Notes: generated from the letters alone by a model not told the origin. A stretch of 64,000 nucleotides of DNA from Pyxicephalus adspersus (GCF_032062135.1 NC_092862.1:91307176-91371175), one strand, 5' to 3'; counted from the first letter of the stretch, positions 20,145 to 32,843 are shown. Numbers and translations are program-made.

Positions 20145-22380
20145 TCACGAATACAGCCAAATGCAAAATCAAAGGAATATATGTGACCTGATCTACCCAT
20201 TCAAAAGCCAATCTTTCTTTTCCCAATCTGTTGTTTAATGGATTACAGAAGACCATTATCAGGACAAGATAAGATATTTCAGATATATATTTCAATTAAG
20301 CAAATTTAAAATGTCCAACTAAGGAATTTGTAATGAAGGCATTACTCTTTAAAAAAGGTTATGGATCATACAGTAAGAGATTTGTATGTTTATATTTCGA
20401 ACATAATAGAATAATTACATTCTTTTCTATAAACCAATACATTCTAAAGGAACTTGCATCTTTAATAAACATTGAAAATCAACACATTTTTATAGCAATC
20501 ACAGAAATATACATTACATATGCTACATTAAGCCTTTCAATACGTAAAGTGTTCTGAAAGCAAGAATTAAACGTCTAATGTTTCTGCGGATCCTTGACTG
20601 ATAACCTTCCTATATAATCTCTAACTTACTTGTATTGTGGGTGTTCCATATGTACCAATTGTTCTGTCCATTAATGTGCCTTCAGTATTTTAAGATAAAT
20701 CTAATGGAAGTTAGAGAAGAAAATTAGTTTTCATTTATGGCAATGACACTTTTACAAACATGCAAAAAAGTACAGCAGTACTGCTCCTTCAAGTGCCATA
20801 TTTTATTAGCCAAAATGGGTGTTATGTTGAGACAAATTTGAACTCTAGGGCTATACTTATAAAATTATCCCCCAGTAAATTTGAATCCAAAATTCACTGG
20901 TAGATAGACAGATCTCCTTTTAACAATAGGCTCATTCTGCCACATAGTGGCCAATCGTCCAAATGGCACAGCTGTCACAATAGGAAATGCAAATTGAAAA
21001 GGAAATCTTTTATTAACAGAGCCCCAAGTGACTAATGTATAAAATAAAATACAAAAAAGAAAGAGAAAAGCATGGTATTCTTTTGGCAAACTTGCTCGTA
21101 TGCAATGTATTGAAAATTATGTACAGTAACATAAAATAACTGAATATGTTAAAATATTGTAACAAAGTATAGGTGTAAACTTACATAGTCATTACACAAA
21201 TTATTAGTCCACAATGGATGTGGATAGGAATGCCTAAACTATACAAAGATCCATTTTCAAGTTTCTCCTGAGGTCCAAAGTAGATCATTCTCAGCCTCCA
21301 ACTATTACTACTATGCTTTATTCTTTAAAACACTTTTTTGGGGGCCAAACATACCGATGATATATCAGTCACTAAATTGTTTTTCCAAAAAGGAATGCAT
21401 TTTTCAGTCTTGTGTATTAACTTACCTACTTGATTGTTCCTAGTTTCTGGCAAAAAGCTGAGTTGTGCATGCCAGCATCAGTTTTGGTTGCCAGGGAAAC
21501 CCAGCATTCCCGATGCCCTTGTGTGTGCAAGTTACATTATTCTGACACAGCCAATCAATATGCAGAAGATCATCCGGAAGAGTAAAAACATGGACTCAAG
21601 CCTGGGTTTGGTTCGGCTTTAAATGAGAGAGGGCTTAACTTGTTTGTTTCTTTTCCTTTTTTTTCACTATAGTTATTACATTTCTGTTTTATTATCACAG
21701 TTCTATTTTTTAGTAAACATTTGAAAAACCCCAATAAAATATAAAAATATTATCTAAATTAAAAAATATAATAAAAAATATATAAAAGAAAAAAAATTCC
21801 GTTTTTTTTTTTCTAATCATAGTATGCTGAGCTGAGTGTGTGCAGCTCAGTGTGAAATGCCAGGGTATGCCAACATCCCCCGAGGCTGACAGAACTGAAA
21901 AAAACAAACCCACCCCTACATCATGCCAACCTGGCCAAGGATTGGGAACTCAGAAGACCAGGTGAAGGTGGTGGTGAACAAAACAAAGCGAGGTCAGGTA
22001 ACTATATAATAAATTGTGATCAATTTATATCAATTACTTTACTGCAGAAAGGAGATTTCATGTCGCTTCTGCAATAAAGAACCTGACTGGTCACAATTTT
22101 TAGCTATAGTTCTGCTTCATATATAAAGATTTTTGTCACATTCAAAAAGTATCTTAATTTCATTTGTAAATAACTTTTAATGCTTAGCTCTAGAATCATA
22201 TTTTTAGGGATATATTGATAACACTCCACACAGTGATTAGTTCAATGAAAGGGCTTGTTTTATCTTTAGGGTGGGTGAATGTACATAGTATTGCATCACA
22301 AAGTGTAAAGTTTGCGGCAAGTTATATTAATGTGCTTTCACTATATAACATTATTTGTATTGTAATTGCAGCAGTGTTGG
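20145..22380. other. Non-coding stretch upstream of FIGNL1
   Basis: No coding frame is recognised. The first exon and promoter of FIGNL1 should lie between here and the DDC 3' end, but I see no CpG island or convincing first exon. The segments at 21,440-21,620 and 21,830-21,910 look repetitive but were not assigned. Confidence 0.5.
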
Positions 22381-22386
22381 GACTAA

Positions 22387-22515
22387 GGCTACGTACACAC
22401 GTTCAATAATTGCTGTAGGAAAGGATCTTTCACGGGCCGCGGGCATCCCGCTCCCCCGGTCTCGTCCGATACAAGCCCTGAGGCCATGGAAATCATCTGA
22501 CGTGTGTACGTAGCC
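22387..22515. mobile_element. Short Harbinger-like MITE, 129 bp, TAA target duplication
   Basis: The left end GGCTACGTACACACGT and right end complement GGCTACGTACACACGT are perfect, flanked by TAA at 22,384-22,386 and 22,516-22,518. It is the smallest and cleanest member of the family in this window. Confidence 0.85.
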
Positions 22516-23254
22516 TAACAGCTTGTATGATCTGTTAACAAATGAGCATTATTAATTCAGTTTATTTGCAAAGCCCCTCCGAGTATGGTATTGCAACCAA
22601 AATGTCAGGGGTAAGGTTGCGAGGACTTGTGGGAACATATCCTACAAAAATACATGAAATAGAATAAAAATCCCTTTGGTCCATAAGAGATAATAGATTA
22701 CTTTTGTAAAATCAAATTACGTATGGTCTGCCTAATGCAAGCTATACAATCCCGGTGCAATTGGGGATTAATTTTCACTGTCATAGGTTGTACCAACATC
22801 AGGTTTTGGAATTATTTTCTCTTTCCTCACCAATGACAACCAGCAGTCTGGCACTGTGACAACAGTCACCTTTATTCCCGGAGGCAACACTTACTGATGG
22901 TCATTCCCCTTGGCAAGGATTACCCTTCATTCTGAATCATCTCAGAAAAGGCAGGGATAGCAATATAACCTAAAGTTGGAACCACTCATATAACACGGAA
23001 GGGAGCTGCAGGAGAGGAAGGTGGTAGAGCGACCCTCACACACATGTGTACAGATATATGACCAGACAGCTAAGCATGCGAACGCAAATTTCAACTAGTG
23101 TAGTACTAGGAATGCCAGCGCAAAGTGGTTAGACAAGAATGTGACAGCTCACCCTCCTCGCAGTACTCCTGACTGAATCTGTGCCAATATCAGCGATTTC
23201 CCTTAAGATTGAGCCTCAAGTTTCCCGCGGAGTATTCATGGACCACTTACGTAA

Positions 23255-23507
23255 TACGCGCGCCAGTCTCTCCATTTCCGGTGTCCTATGAGAGAATCCT
23301 ACCCTCAGAACGCATACTACTAGCTGATTGGGTGTGTACAAAGACGTCACAATCAGTTTGTCAGCTCTGTCTGCGCGCGCATCTCCTATCTCTATCAATG
23401 GGATGTGATTCAGTGTGAGCTCCCTGAGTGGGCTTATTTTATTAGTCTTCGGAGATCAGCTGTGGCTGCTCCCACTATGTACTGTGTGATGATCCCACCC
23501 TTCCTAT

Positions 23508-23544
<37 letters not shown>

Positions 23545-25434
23545 CAGATCCGTGATGTATGCCGCTGTATTTGTAAGAAAAAAAAAAGCGATCTCATTGC
23601 ACATGTGTGAAATTGCCATCTTTCTGTTTAAAATGATAGAAAAGTTCCTCCTGTGCATGTCCGTTCTCGGAGCCCAAGCCTCCTGGAATTCATGACGTGC
23701 GTATCCCAGGAGGCTCTGCGCTCCCAGTCTTTACTGCTGTGGTGGTAATGACAGGAGCGGAGGGGCTTTGTCTAACCATCTATATAAAGTAAAAATTGTG
23801 GTGATAGGTTCACTTAAAGGGGGCTATTTCAAAACCAGGGCCCCCAAATTGAGCTTGCATGTTAGGGACCCCTAACCCTGGGGGTCCCTTCCATGGCAAT
23901 GAACATTATTAGGGTTTACAGAAGGTAAGTGGCCAACTATATGTGACAGGCTAGCATGGTTTTATAGGTATAGTATTATTGTATTTTGTGATGGTGCTGC
24001 AGCAATAACATTTTAGCCACAAGAGTCCCCCACTTGTATCTACCTTTATTATACCTAAAGCTCCCCTTTTTGGAGAAATTCAGGTTCAAAAAACATAAAG
24101 GGACATTTATGTGACTGGGCACCATGGTATGATAGCGGTGATGACATTTTAATGGAGGAAGGGTCCCCCATTTATTCTACATGTCCCTTTCTCTACAGTT
24201 AAAGAGAAATTAGGGTTCACGGAAGGTAAGTGGCCAGCTATGTGTGACAGGGTAGCACAGTATGACAGTATAGTTTTTTGTATCTTGTGATGGCGCCTTA
24301 GTGATGAAATTTCCCTGTTTCCTCTGTTCTAGAGAAATTAGGGTACAGAGAAGGTAAGTGGCCAGCTATGTGTAACAAGCACCCCACCAGCTGTTCAGTC
24401 CTTCACACCACAGCATCTGCAGATTTGATTCCAAGCAGCAGTAAGCATTATTAGGTTTCTCCCCCTAGGCAGGGTTTTGTGGCATGAGGAAGGAGTAACC
24501 ACTGCCGCCAACCTAAACGCAGCTGTAAAGTTTTGGAAGTGGCCCTCGGGACTCCCTAACATGCAAACTCAAATTGGGGACCCTGGTCTTGAAATAGCCC
24601 CCTTAAAGTGAACCTATCACCACAAATTTTACTTTATCTGGAAGGGTAGATAACCCTTTGCTTTGTTTTCTTTTTTTCTTTGTTTCTTTTACTGTCATTA
24701 CCACCGTGGCAATAAAGACTGAATGGGAACACAGAGCCTCTTGGGATACATACATCACAAATCCCAGGAGGCTTGGGCTGCGAGAACGGGCATGTGCAGG
24801 AGGGACTTTTAGGTCATTGAGAAAAGAAAGATGGCGGCCTCACACATGCGCAGTGATATCAGCACTTTTGTTTTGTTTTTGTTTTTTTACAAATACAGCA
24901 GCATATGTCATGGATCTGTGCAAGTAAAGGTGTCATCTTTTTTATTTTTACTTTAGGTGCACTTTAATGAGAAAAGACCCCTCATTGTTATTAGGATGTA
25001 ATGCTTGAGACCCCATATCTGGCAACTTATGGGGGCTGAAAATAAGTTTAGTAGCAGCCCTCGGGGTCCCCTGTGTCCTGAATTTTAAGTTTCTATGATA
25101 ATCGTTGTGGGACATATTAAGGTTTATACATTGGGGATAATGACAGCAGCATGGACACAGCCCTCATGCTGCTGCTGTACAAAGGGTAGGAATATTTCAC
25201 ACTACAAGGTGGGCGGGGAGCAGCCACAGCTGATCTCCGATGTCTTTAGAATACACCCACTCTCTGGGAGCTCACACTGAAACAGAATCCCATAGAAAAA
25301 AAAAGATGAGAGATGTGCGCGCAGACAGAGCAGACACAGCTGATTGTGATGTCATTGTACACGTCCAATCAGCTGGTAGTACGCATTCCGAGGGTAGGAC
25401 TATCTCATAGGACACCAAACTGGAGACACAAAAT
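23255..25434. mobile_element. Large fold-back element (about 2.2 kb, arms about 1 kb)
   Basis: The segments pair from outside inward. 23,262-23,330 pairs with 25,370-25,430 (CGGTGTCCTATGAGA and TCTCATAGGACACC). 23,450-23,480 pairs with 25,210-25,240 (GATCAGCTGTGGCTGCTCCC). 23,640-23,760 pairs with 24,700-24,830, and 23,800-23,880 pairs with 24,540-24,640 (GGTGATAGGTTCACTT). The centre has three direct copies of GAAGGTAAGTGGCCA at 23,921, 24,221 and 24,350. No transposase frame is seen. The class is unknown. Confidence 0.75.
23511..23542 (+). repeat. (GA)16 microsatellite
   Basis: An uninterrupted GA run in the left arm of the fold-back element. It is absent from the right arm, so it expanded after the element formed. 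Confidence 0.95.
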
Positions 25435-25492
25435 ACTGCTCTAATGGTGGAAGTTTTTCCTGCAGAAAATGTCTTCTGACCACATTATAGAA

Positions 25493-26081
25493 CAGCGGTC
25501 GCCAACCAGTGGTCTGTGGACCACCAATGGACATTATTTGCAATTTCTATGTTTTATTAATATTAAAACAAAAATATTATAATAAATTCCTATATTCTGA
25601 ATGACAGTTTTTGCCTTCATTTTGCACTAAATTCATAAACTGTACTAGAGATGGAAAAACAAGGGAGGCGCAGTGTGACGTCAGTGTAGTCTTAAGTTGT
25701 ATGAGGCAACCGTTACATTTAATGGCATCAAATAGTTTGACTTTGATAACTATCATTTCTTGGTTGGTCTTAGATTCGAATGAAATAAACCCATAATGAG
25801 TGAGAAAAAGCAAGCAAATATTTTGCATTTCTATAATTCTATATTAATTTCAGTAATACCAAAGATATTGCAACTAATGGTAATAGTAACAATAGTAATA
25901 CTTCACTTAACCGTGAGCTGATTAATGGATCAGAGGCTCCACAGTCCTTGTCAGGCACCATTAGGAAGATCATTATTTTACAAATGTATTTATCTTTTTT
26001 TAAAACTTCATATTAATGGTCCGCGAGATTTAAAATTATGCATTTAGTGGACCGTGAGGTCCGAAAGGTTGGTGACTGCTG
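25493..26081. mobile_element. hAT-type MITE, 589 bp, 8-bp target duplication
   Basis: The left end is CAGCGGTCGCCAACC and the right end is the complement of CAGCAGTCACCAACC. They are flanked by TTATAGAA (25,485-25,492) and TTATAGAG (26,082-26,089), an 8-bp duplication with one mismatch, as expected for hAT. A truncated relative ends at about 26,303 (GGTTGGCGACCGCTG). Confidence 0.85.
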
Positions 26082-26234
26082 TTATAGAGCTCTCAGTAAA
26101 CTAAAACAACGCTGTGTAGGGATGGTTGCAAGCATTTTTGTGTGGTCCATCAAATATGTTTCACAGCTAATACGTGTCTGTGTTTTCGAATATTGATTCA
26201 GCAAAATATTTAGAGAATTTACCTACCTAGAAGT

Positions 26235-26303
26235 CTAGGGGTGCACCGACCAGAGCCACAGACCCCCAAAATCTTCTCGCGAATCACCGGTTGGCGACCG
26301 CTG
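26235..26303. mobile_element. hAT MITE right-end fragment
   Basis: The segment ends GGTTGGCGACCGCTG, the complement of the hAT family terminus, after an 'agagccacagaccccc' block. The left part is missing. Confidence 0.55.
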
Positions 26304-26309
26304 CTCTAA

Positions 26310-28525
26310 ACTAATTTTTAAATACCACCAAAATGCTTCCATGCTGCCTATGTCAGTGGAAGGAATGTTGCCATTTTGTCACTATGGAAGTGTCCTCTTC
26401 TATCATGTTTAGTGGCACATTCATGTTCCTCTTGAATCTAAATGATGTTATTACAAGACTGTAAAAGCACCTCTGGGAAAGAGCTCACCCAGTAGTGCCT
26501 GGTATATTTTCACTCTGCATTGAGAGCCCTCAGGACTTTCGAATTGCAAGAGCAAGTCTATACCAATATGTATGTCAAAGTTTGGGGACTGCTGTTCTAG
26601 ATGTTTAGAGCTGAAATTTCAAATGCATAATTCTTTTTGCTTTTTTAGACTTTAATTTCATTATATTTTATTCTTCTGTTTTGAGCTTTGAATTTGCCAC
26701 TGGAACAACTGTATCTTTTTCTAATTACAGCTGAATTTTTGTTTAACAAAGTAAAGTAAAAGGTAAATGCTCCACTCAATGTTTTTTTTACAGTGAAACA
26801 TCAACTGGCTCAATCCAAAAATCCACAATACCAGCCTAGTTATGCTTATCTTCCAAATCATCCAAAAAATACAATTTGAAGACTTTGTTTCCATCGTCAT
26901 CAGTTACTAGAAAGGAGGCTTGAGTCTACCAGAACTTTATTTGTTACAGGTTTAGTCTAATTAATCAATTTGTCCCAACAACACTTAGACTAGTAATTGT
27001 GTAATATTTCTCATTTATCTCTTTTACAACCTTAAAATATGTTTTCTTTCTCAAAGTTATACCAGTTCTATGTATGACCTCAGTATATTCATACATGGAA
27101 TAATCAAAATTTTTATGGTACTCTTTCCCATTGTTATTGTATGTTTCTATCATTGTGTGAGGCTGATTTTGAATAACTTTTCTTAAAGATGTATTGCAAA
27201 GGATTTCAGGAGAAGGAACCCGACACAGGTGCTTTCCTACCACAAGACACTTTCTTAATATTATCAAGAGAAACACTGGGGGCTGTAAAAAAAACAGCGG
27301 ATACAGAGTTTGGATGTATAAGGGCTGATGTTATCTATGTAGGCTACAATTATAAATATTGCAATAACTCACCAATTTATTAATGCTTTTACAGATCCAC
27401 CAACTTATCTGCAACTTTTATTTTGCCATAAAAAAACACTTGATAATACATTGTATGGACTTTTTTTGTTTTAATACAACATCATCTAAACAGTCATCAT
27501 TAAAAAAAACTTATATCCGTCAATAACAGCCATTCTTCATTATTATTCATATTCTCCTAGCCACCCCTTTCACTGGACGTTTCTATTGCTCTGTTCCCTA
27601 CCAATGATGGCAGAGTAACTGAGTACTCTGTGCCTCACAGTTCATCGTATTGTATTAAAAGCTGTAAAATAATAAGCATGCCCTTTATCTTGATCCTGCA
27701 AAAGCAGATAAGGAGGATGTTTTAGAGGAGGAAAAGTACTGATCCTGCTTCTGCTAAAAGATCCCTGTAACTTGAGACAAACCTTTCCGATTTGTTGTTG
27801 GGCCTGGATGTCATGGAATACCGCTTCTTCCATCCAAGCATTTCAAATAAAAGCTGTCTGAAAAGGTCAGCAAACCTCCCCACACAATGGAAATTGGGTC
27901 GAGAAAAGCGTGTCTGAGGATTATGGAGAACTTTATGCCCTGGACCTTGTGGTTAGCTAAACATCCGCTGTCCATAACTTCAAATAGAGTGCCCTATGAA
28001 TGTGGAGATCCATGCCTTCACAACCTGAAATTTAAAGATATGGACATTTGTTCTACTCATTCACTCAGATTTTTAACCAATTTCCCATGGTTTGACAAAG
28101 AAAGTTTACAGTTAAATAGGGTGAAGGGCAGTGCCCACCAACCAAGGAGAGTCTGAGTATCCAGCCACATCCAACAGAGCCAAGGAGAACCCTGAGGACA
28201 TTATAGAGGGCAACATGAATCTAGGTTGTATACACCGTCACAACCAGTAGGCATGCTGCATGCAGCCCAAGAACCACTGGTAGAGTGTGGGTTGGGGTCA
28301 GCTGGTATCGCCTGTTACCCCTCTGTATTGAATCAGGCATTGAATCAGACATTTTTCAACAGAATAGGGCAAGGAAGTTCTTGGTTTACAATGTTAGAAA
28401 TGTTTGTAAATTATTTGGCAGGTGAAGGTTGGATGGCTGGAGGAACCTGAAGAAATTTGAGAATTTAAAGGCATCCAATTGTAGCCCCTGTAAGGGAGCA
28501 GATGTGTTTATATCCTTTAAAGACT
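26310..28525. other. Non-coding stretch, no gene recognised
   Basis: No conserved coding frame. The sequence is AT-rich between 26.6 and 27.6 kb. Open frames around 27.9-28.5 kb have no family signature. A possible hAT right end (GGGGACTGCTG) is at about 26,585. Confidence 0.5.
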
Positions 28526-28529
28526 TTAA

Positions 28530-29406
28530 CCACCTGGGCGTTACACTGATGTCTAGATTTCTGTTCCAAAAGCATTACACTGTTTTTCATGAAATTTTTT
28601 TTTTTAAATTGTAGACCTGTAACTTACAGAAATATGTCCGAACAGGGTTCTAGTAGATATCATGAATATAAAAAATGTTTGAAACACACAATCATGTAAA
28701 AAAAAAAATTACTTTTAATAAAATTAAATAAAAGACACAAAAATCAGCTTAAACAAGAATACATAAAAAAATGAAAAATACTGAAAATGCGATAATTCGG
28801 TATACTGTATAGTAATATATTTTTCTAAAACACCTCCCTAGTGTCCGTCACATACCTATAAACAAAACCACATAAATATATTTTCTATTATTTTGTATTG
28901 GACTGGATACAGGACTTTGTATTCAATCCAATACAAAATGAGAACAAAATTCAAACTCTCATTTTGTATTGGATTGAATACAAACTCCTCTATCCAATCC
29001 AATACAAAATGAGAGTTATAATTTACCAATTACATACTTTGTATTTATTTTGAATTATTTTTTATTGGATTGGATACAGGAGTTTGTATTCAATCCAATA
29101 CAAAATGTGTTTGAATGAGTTTCAATTTGAATTTCCCGCACACGCGCAGACGTCATGGCCGAGGGACACGCACACGCTACGGACGGAGAAGAAGAATCCG
29201 GCCGGCTTCTTCTTCTCGGAGAAGGCACCCGGCGCTGGAGGACGACTCTGGAACACGAAGCTAGATGATCGCAGCGGGACCAGGTAAGTGATCGATAAAC
29301 CCGAACTTTTCTCACTGTATTTTCATACAGTGAGAAAAGTTCGGGTTTATCGATAATTGTAATTTTTTTTTAACCCGAACCAAGGTCGGGTTTATCGCTA
29401 GGGTGG
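28530..29406. mobile_element. TTAA-flanked MITE (877 bp), piggyBac-like ends
   Basis: TTAA at 28,526-28,529 and 29,407-29,410 flanks CCACCTGGGCGTTACAC on the left and the complement of CCACCCTAGCGATAAACCC on the right. Inside are several inverted copies of 'attttgtattggattgaat' (28,895-29,105), a GC-rich patch, a consensus donor CAGGTAAGT (29,281-29,289) and a perfect 30-bp hairpin (29,291-29,354). The element at 7406-7605 shares its left terminus. No transposase is present. Confidence 0.75.
29291..29354. repeat. Perfect hairpin, 30-bp arms and 4-nt loop
   Basis: Arm 29,291-29,320 is the exact inverse complement of 29,325-29,354, with loop TTTC. It lies near the right end of the TTAA-flanked element. 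Confidence 0.95.
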
Positions 29407-29410
29407 TTAA

Positions 29411-30825
29411 GGTTAATGCTGTTAGCAATATTATATTGTATGAAGACACTGTGTCTAAACCACCGCTAGATGGCAGCATGGAGGGGGAACAAAAGAGAGG
29501 AAGAATCTCTTGCATGGAGAGAGTGGGCTGGGGGAACCTTTTGTGGAGAGGATAGGAAGTTTCCCAAGGAGAAAAGAAAGAGGGGAGAGGCTCTCCCGTG
29601 GAGATCCAGTCCAGCCTGGACACATTGATTAAGAGCGCAGCAAGAGGGAAGCTATTGATTCAGGTGGCTCAAGCACTAGCGCATCTGCTGTGAGACTGAG
29701 CAACCCTTCAAAGTGGAACAGGTGGCTGGGGCCCTTTCAAATAAGTACTGCCTGTTGTATGAAGAACCTTTTCTCAACTGCTAATGGCAGTCTTCTGCAT
29801 TCAACAAATTATTGCAGGCTTATAGGAACTGGAGTGTCACATATAACCTATTCCTGCCTTGGAACTCAATCCTGTTAGCTGCCTGCTGGTGGCTTTTTTT
29901 TCTCTTTGCCCTTATCCTTACATTGACTCATTGCATTGTCGGGAAGTCCCTGTTGGAAATGAAAGGAGTGGGTATATGTTCATGTCAGAACTAGATTTAT
30001 TTTCCTCACCCTTGCTCATTACAAGGGGAACTGTTTGACTCATGAATGCTCCATTTAAGTTTTTTTGATTCTTTATTATATTTTGTTCACCTGTTAAATA
30101 AACCCCTTTTTGTTTGATCTCATTCCATTGGTGTTTTGAGCCAGAGTAAGGGGCATTGTCAGGAGAACTGGAAATAACCAGCCCCTCCTGAGGGAGGAAG
30201 TGATACACAATATACTAAGCAAATGAAGTAGCTCCAGATGGTATTTCTGCTTTATTCTAAAACAGAGCAAGTGCTGACAGCTCTAGAGTGCTCTGTGAAT
30301 AATTTGGTACCCAGACAGGGTCTGTAAAGTGCTGTACACTGTGGAAAAAACCAAAGGGTAAAGTGGCATGCTAGTAGTAGGAGGAATTATTCTAATCCTC
30401 CTGTAGGCAGTAGTATCACCTGAAGGTGAAAGGTTTCCGGCATCCCTTACTGTATTAGAAATCTTCAACTGGATCACCCAGGTTCACCCATGATAGTATA
30501 TCTTCCCCAGTCTTGGAGAGCATTATTAAATCTGCCCATTTAAATCTGGTTTATGCCCAATCAGGATTAACGTAACAATTTTGAACTACAATTCACAGTG
30601 TAAGGTCATTGATTTTGGGAAGGTATTATTATGGCAAAATTTTGGCTTGACTGGCAACAATCTGGCTACTTTGGAAAGGGGGATGATAAATACTTTTCAT
30701 GACCACCAATGCACATTAGTTTACATAACTGCTACAGCTTAATAAATAAAGTTTTGGGTACTTGGGATCATATCATTTTACCTATCATATACAACATTTG
30801 GGGTGATCTACACTCATCTGTCAGG
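29411..30825. other. Non-coding stretch, probably old repeats
   Basis: No conserved protein is seen. A poly(A)-signal-like AATAAACCCC at about 30,097 followed by T-rich then 'ggtgttttgagcc' sequence could be an LTR end, but no partner LTR or primer site was found. 30,465-30,540 carries a dispersed repeat also found at 38,325-38,405. Confidence 0.4.
30465..30540 (+). repeat. Dispersed repeat 'tggatcacccaggttcaccc' copy 1
   Basis: The core TGGATCACCCAGGTTCACCC, then CCAGTCTTGGAGAGC, matches 38,335-38,400 with few changes. The class is unknown. Confidence 0.55.
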
Positions 30826-32192
30826 TTCCGCCTAGGGGGCGTGGCTTGAACATGGCGCCGGAAGACTGAGTAAACAGCAGCTCCAGTAGCACTGCACACG
30901 GCCCGGTCAGCACACAGCTGGTCGGGCATACAGCTCAGCCTGAACTCCTTTCTCTATGAGAGGGGAATATGATTCGGAAGCAAAGCAGGAAGGAGCCTAA
31001 GAAAAATCTTGCAGTGGGCACAACTAGATCATTTTTGGCATCAGAAGGGGAGTCCTTGGTATTAATCCGAACAGAGTGTTCTTCTGCGGCAATGAGACAG
31101 AGTTTACATGTGAGTACTTAGCAGGAAGCAGGAGAGGAGGAAATGGGTTTACTAAGGGGGCAGAGAGGGATAGAGTTTGTGCAATTACCCCCCAGCTCTT
31201 TAGAGGACTATGTACGTTCTCTCTAAAGAGGATTTATCCTCCATGTTTGCTGACATGAAAAGGTATTTTAAAGGGGAAGGTGATTCTCTACGTTCTGATT
31301 TAACACATAGGCTGATAAGGGTAGGCAGAAGATAGATTGGATGTACATGAAAAAGTTATGAGCTTCAAGAAATGAATCAAGTCAGCTAAAATGTATTGCA
31401 GCTTATCATACAAATTAGAGGATGTGGAAAATAGAGAGGAGGAATAACCTGAGAGTCAGGGGTTTCCCTGAAACCATTGGGCCTGATAAAGTAGAATCTA
31501 CTATAAGGGGCCTATTTAATCAGATTTTGGGATTCTCACCCACAGCTCCACTTCGCTTTGACATAATTTGTAAGCTGCACTACTTTTTGGATAAAGCTGC
31601 AATTCAAGAGAAGCTAAAGGCATGTCCTAGTTAAGATTTTGAGGGGTTATCCATTTCTATCTTTTCTGATCTTAAAAAAGCTACCCTGGATAGGCGTAGG
31701 GCCTTGCGCCCACTTTTGGAGTTATTGAGAGGTGCAGCTATTCAGTATCGTTGGGGCTGTTTACATGTTTGATAGCTAAGAAGGATGGATGCTCTCATTT
31801 TTTATGTTTTCCAGAAGAGTTGGAGACTTTTTGTGCCAAAACTTACATGTTGCCAAAAGTTAGACCATCTTGGCTCACATTTGTTACATCAAGTGGCCTG
31901 GCAAGGAAACCACCACAGGCAGGCATGATAAAATAGGGAGACTATAGTATTTAATTAAATAAGAGAATGAGCGTTTATACTAAGAAAATGCTTTAATAAT
32001 GTTTCTTTGATGTCTGGGCTGTTTTTTATAAGTGAAGAGTATTATGATGTGCTGGGGGAGGAGTGAGTGGGAGCCCAGGTGCTGATTGTATATTTGCCAA
32101 ATAATAAAGGGGGATTACATTATGGCAAAATGCTCAATAATGATCTCCCTAGTTGAATTGTTAGGGGCCCTTATTGGACAAATTAAGGTTTT

Positions 32193-32289
32193 TGTTTCAA
32201 TCAGTTTTATTGAGTTTTCAGAAAAAGAAAAAGTAACAAGTAGACATAACAAAAAAAAAAAAAAAAACAAAACAAAAAAAAAAAAAAAA

Positions 32290-32327
<38 letters not shown>

Positions 32328-32843
32328 TGTCAAGCGATACAAAAATAGAAGAGATATATAATAGCCCTATAGGGGTTGTAATCCAGCCTGTAGGCCTGGA
32401 CGCTAATTAAAGTAAGTGCGAAATCGGGGAGATTCTTTAAACCAGTCCCAAATGGACCAGGTAGTTCTAAATTGTTCCATTCTGTCATCATCCTCCGCAA
32501 CCAACATCTCCATATGGTGGATTTTTTCAAGTTCAGAGACCCAAGTTGCTATAGAAGGAGCAGTAGATTGCTTCCACAATCTTGGAATAGTGGCCCTTGC
32601 TTTAGCCCCCGGCTTTGCGGCCTTGTCGCGGTCCCCGCGGCCTCCCGCGGGGAAGAAGCCTGGGATGCCTCCGGTGGAGGGATCTCCCCCTCCGGGGCGT
32701 CCCTTCTGTGCCCCCTTCACTTTTGGCCCCATTATATTAATAAGGAAGGCGCTGGAGCGCTTACACATGCAGGAAACCCCCGGGCGGGATACGGAGCTAG
32801 GAGACCAGCGTCCTACTCCGCCGCCATCAGGCCACGCCCCCCC
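32193..32843 (-). mobile_element. Non-autonomous L1 deletion derivative with fused ORF1-ORF2 frame, 17-bp target duplication
   Basis: Exact copies of GGACAAATTAAGGTTTT flank it at 32,176-32,192 and 32,844-32,860. Read on the minus strand, it starts GGGGGGCGTGGCCTGATGGC, an L1-type 5' leader. An open frame runs from 32,849 to 32,403. Its first part (MGPKVKGAQKGRPGGG) looks like an ORF1 start. The second part (PRLWKQSTAPSIATWVSELE, then MEQFRTTW) resembles the C-terminal end of L1 ORF2. The 3' UTR holds a C37 tract, T-rich runs and AATAAA near the end. Most of ORF1 and ORF2 is deleted. Perfect duplications point to a recent insertion mobilised by a full-length L1. Confidence 0.75.
32252..32326 (+). 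repeat. A-rich tract followed by 37 uninterrupted G
   Basis: About 38 bp of A with two C interruptions is followed by G at 32,290-32,326. On the L1-derivative strand this is C37 then T-rich. Length may be uncertain owing to sequencing of homopolymers. Confidence 0.9.

Noticed and set aside
20333..20557. 74-codon open frame as an upstream FIGNL1 or unknown gene
   Set aside because: AT-rich composition and no recognisable domain or splice context.
23220..23390. CpG-containing segment as a FIGNL1 promoter
   Set aside because: It is the outer arm of the fold-back element and recurs inverted at 25.2-25.43 kb, so the CpGs come from a repeat.
29423..30260. Solo LTR of an endogenous retrovirus
   Set aside because: A poly(A)-signal-like site is present, but no terminal TG/CA, duplication, primer site or second LTR could be found.
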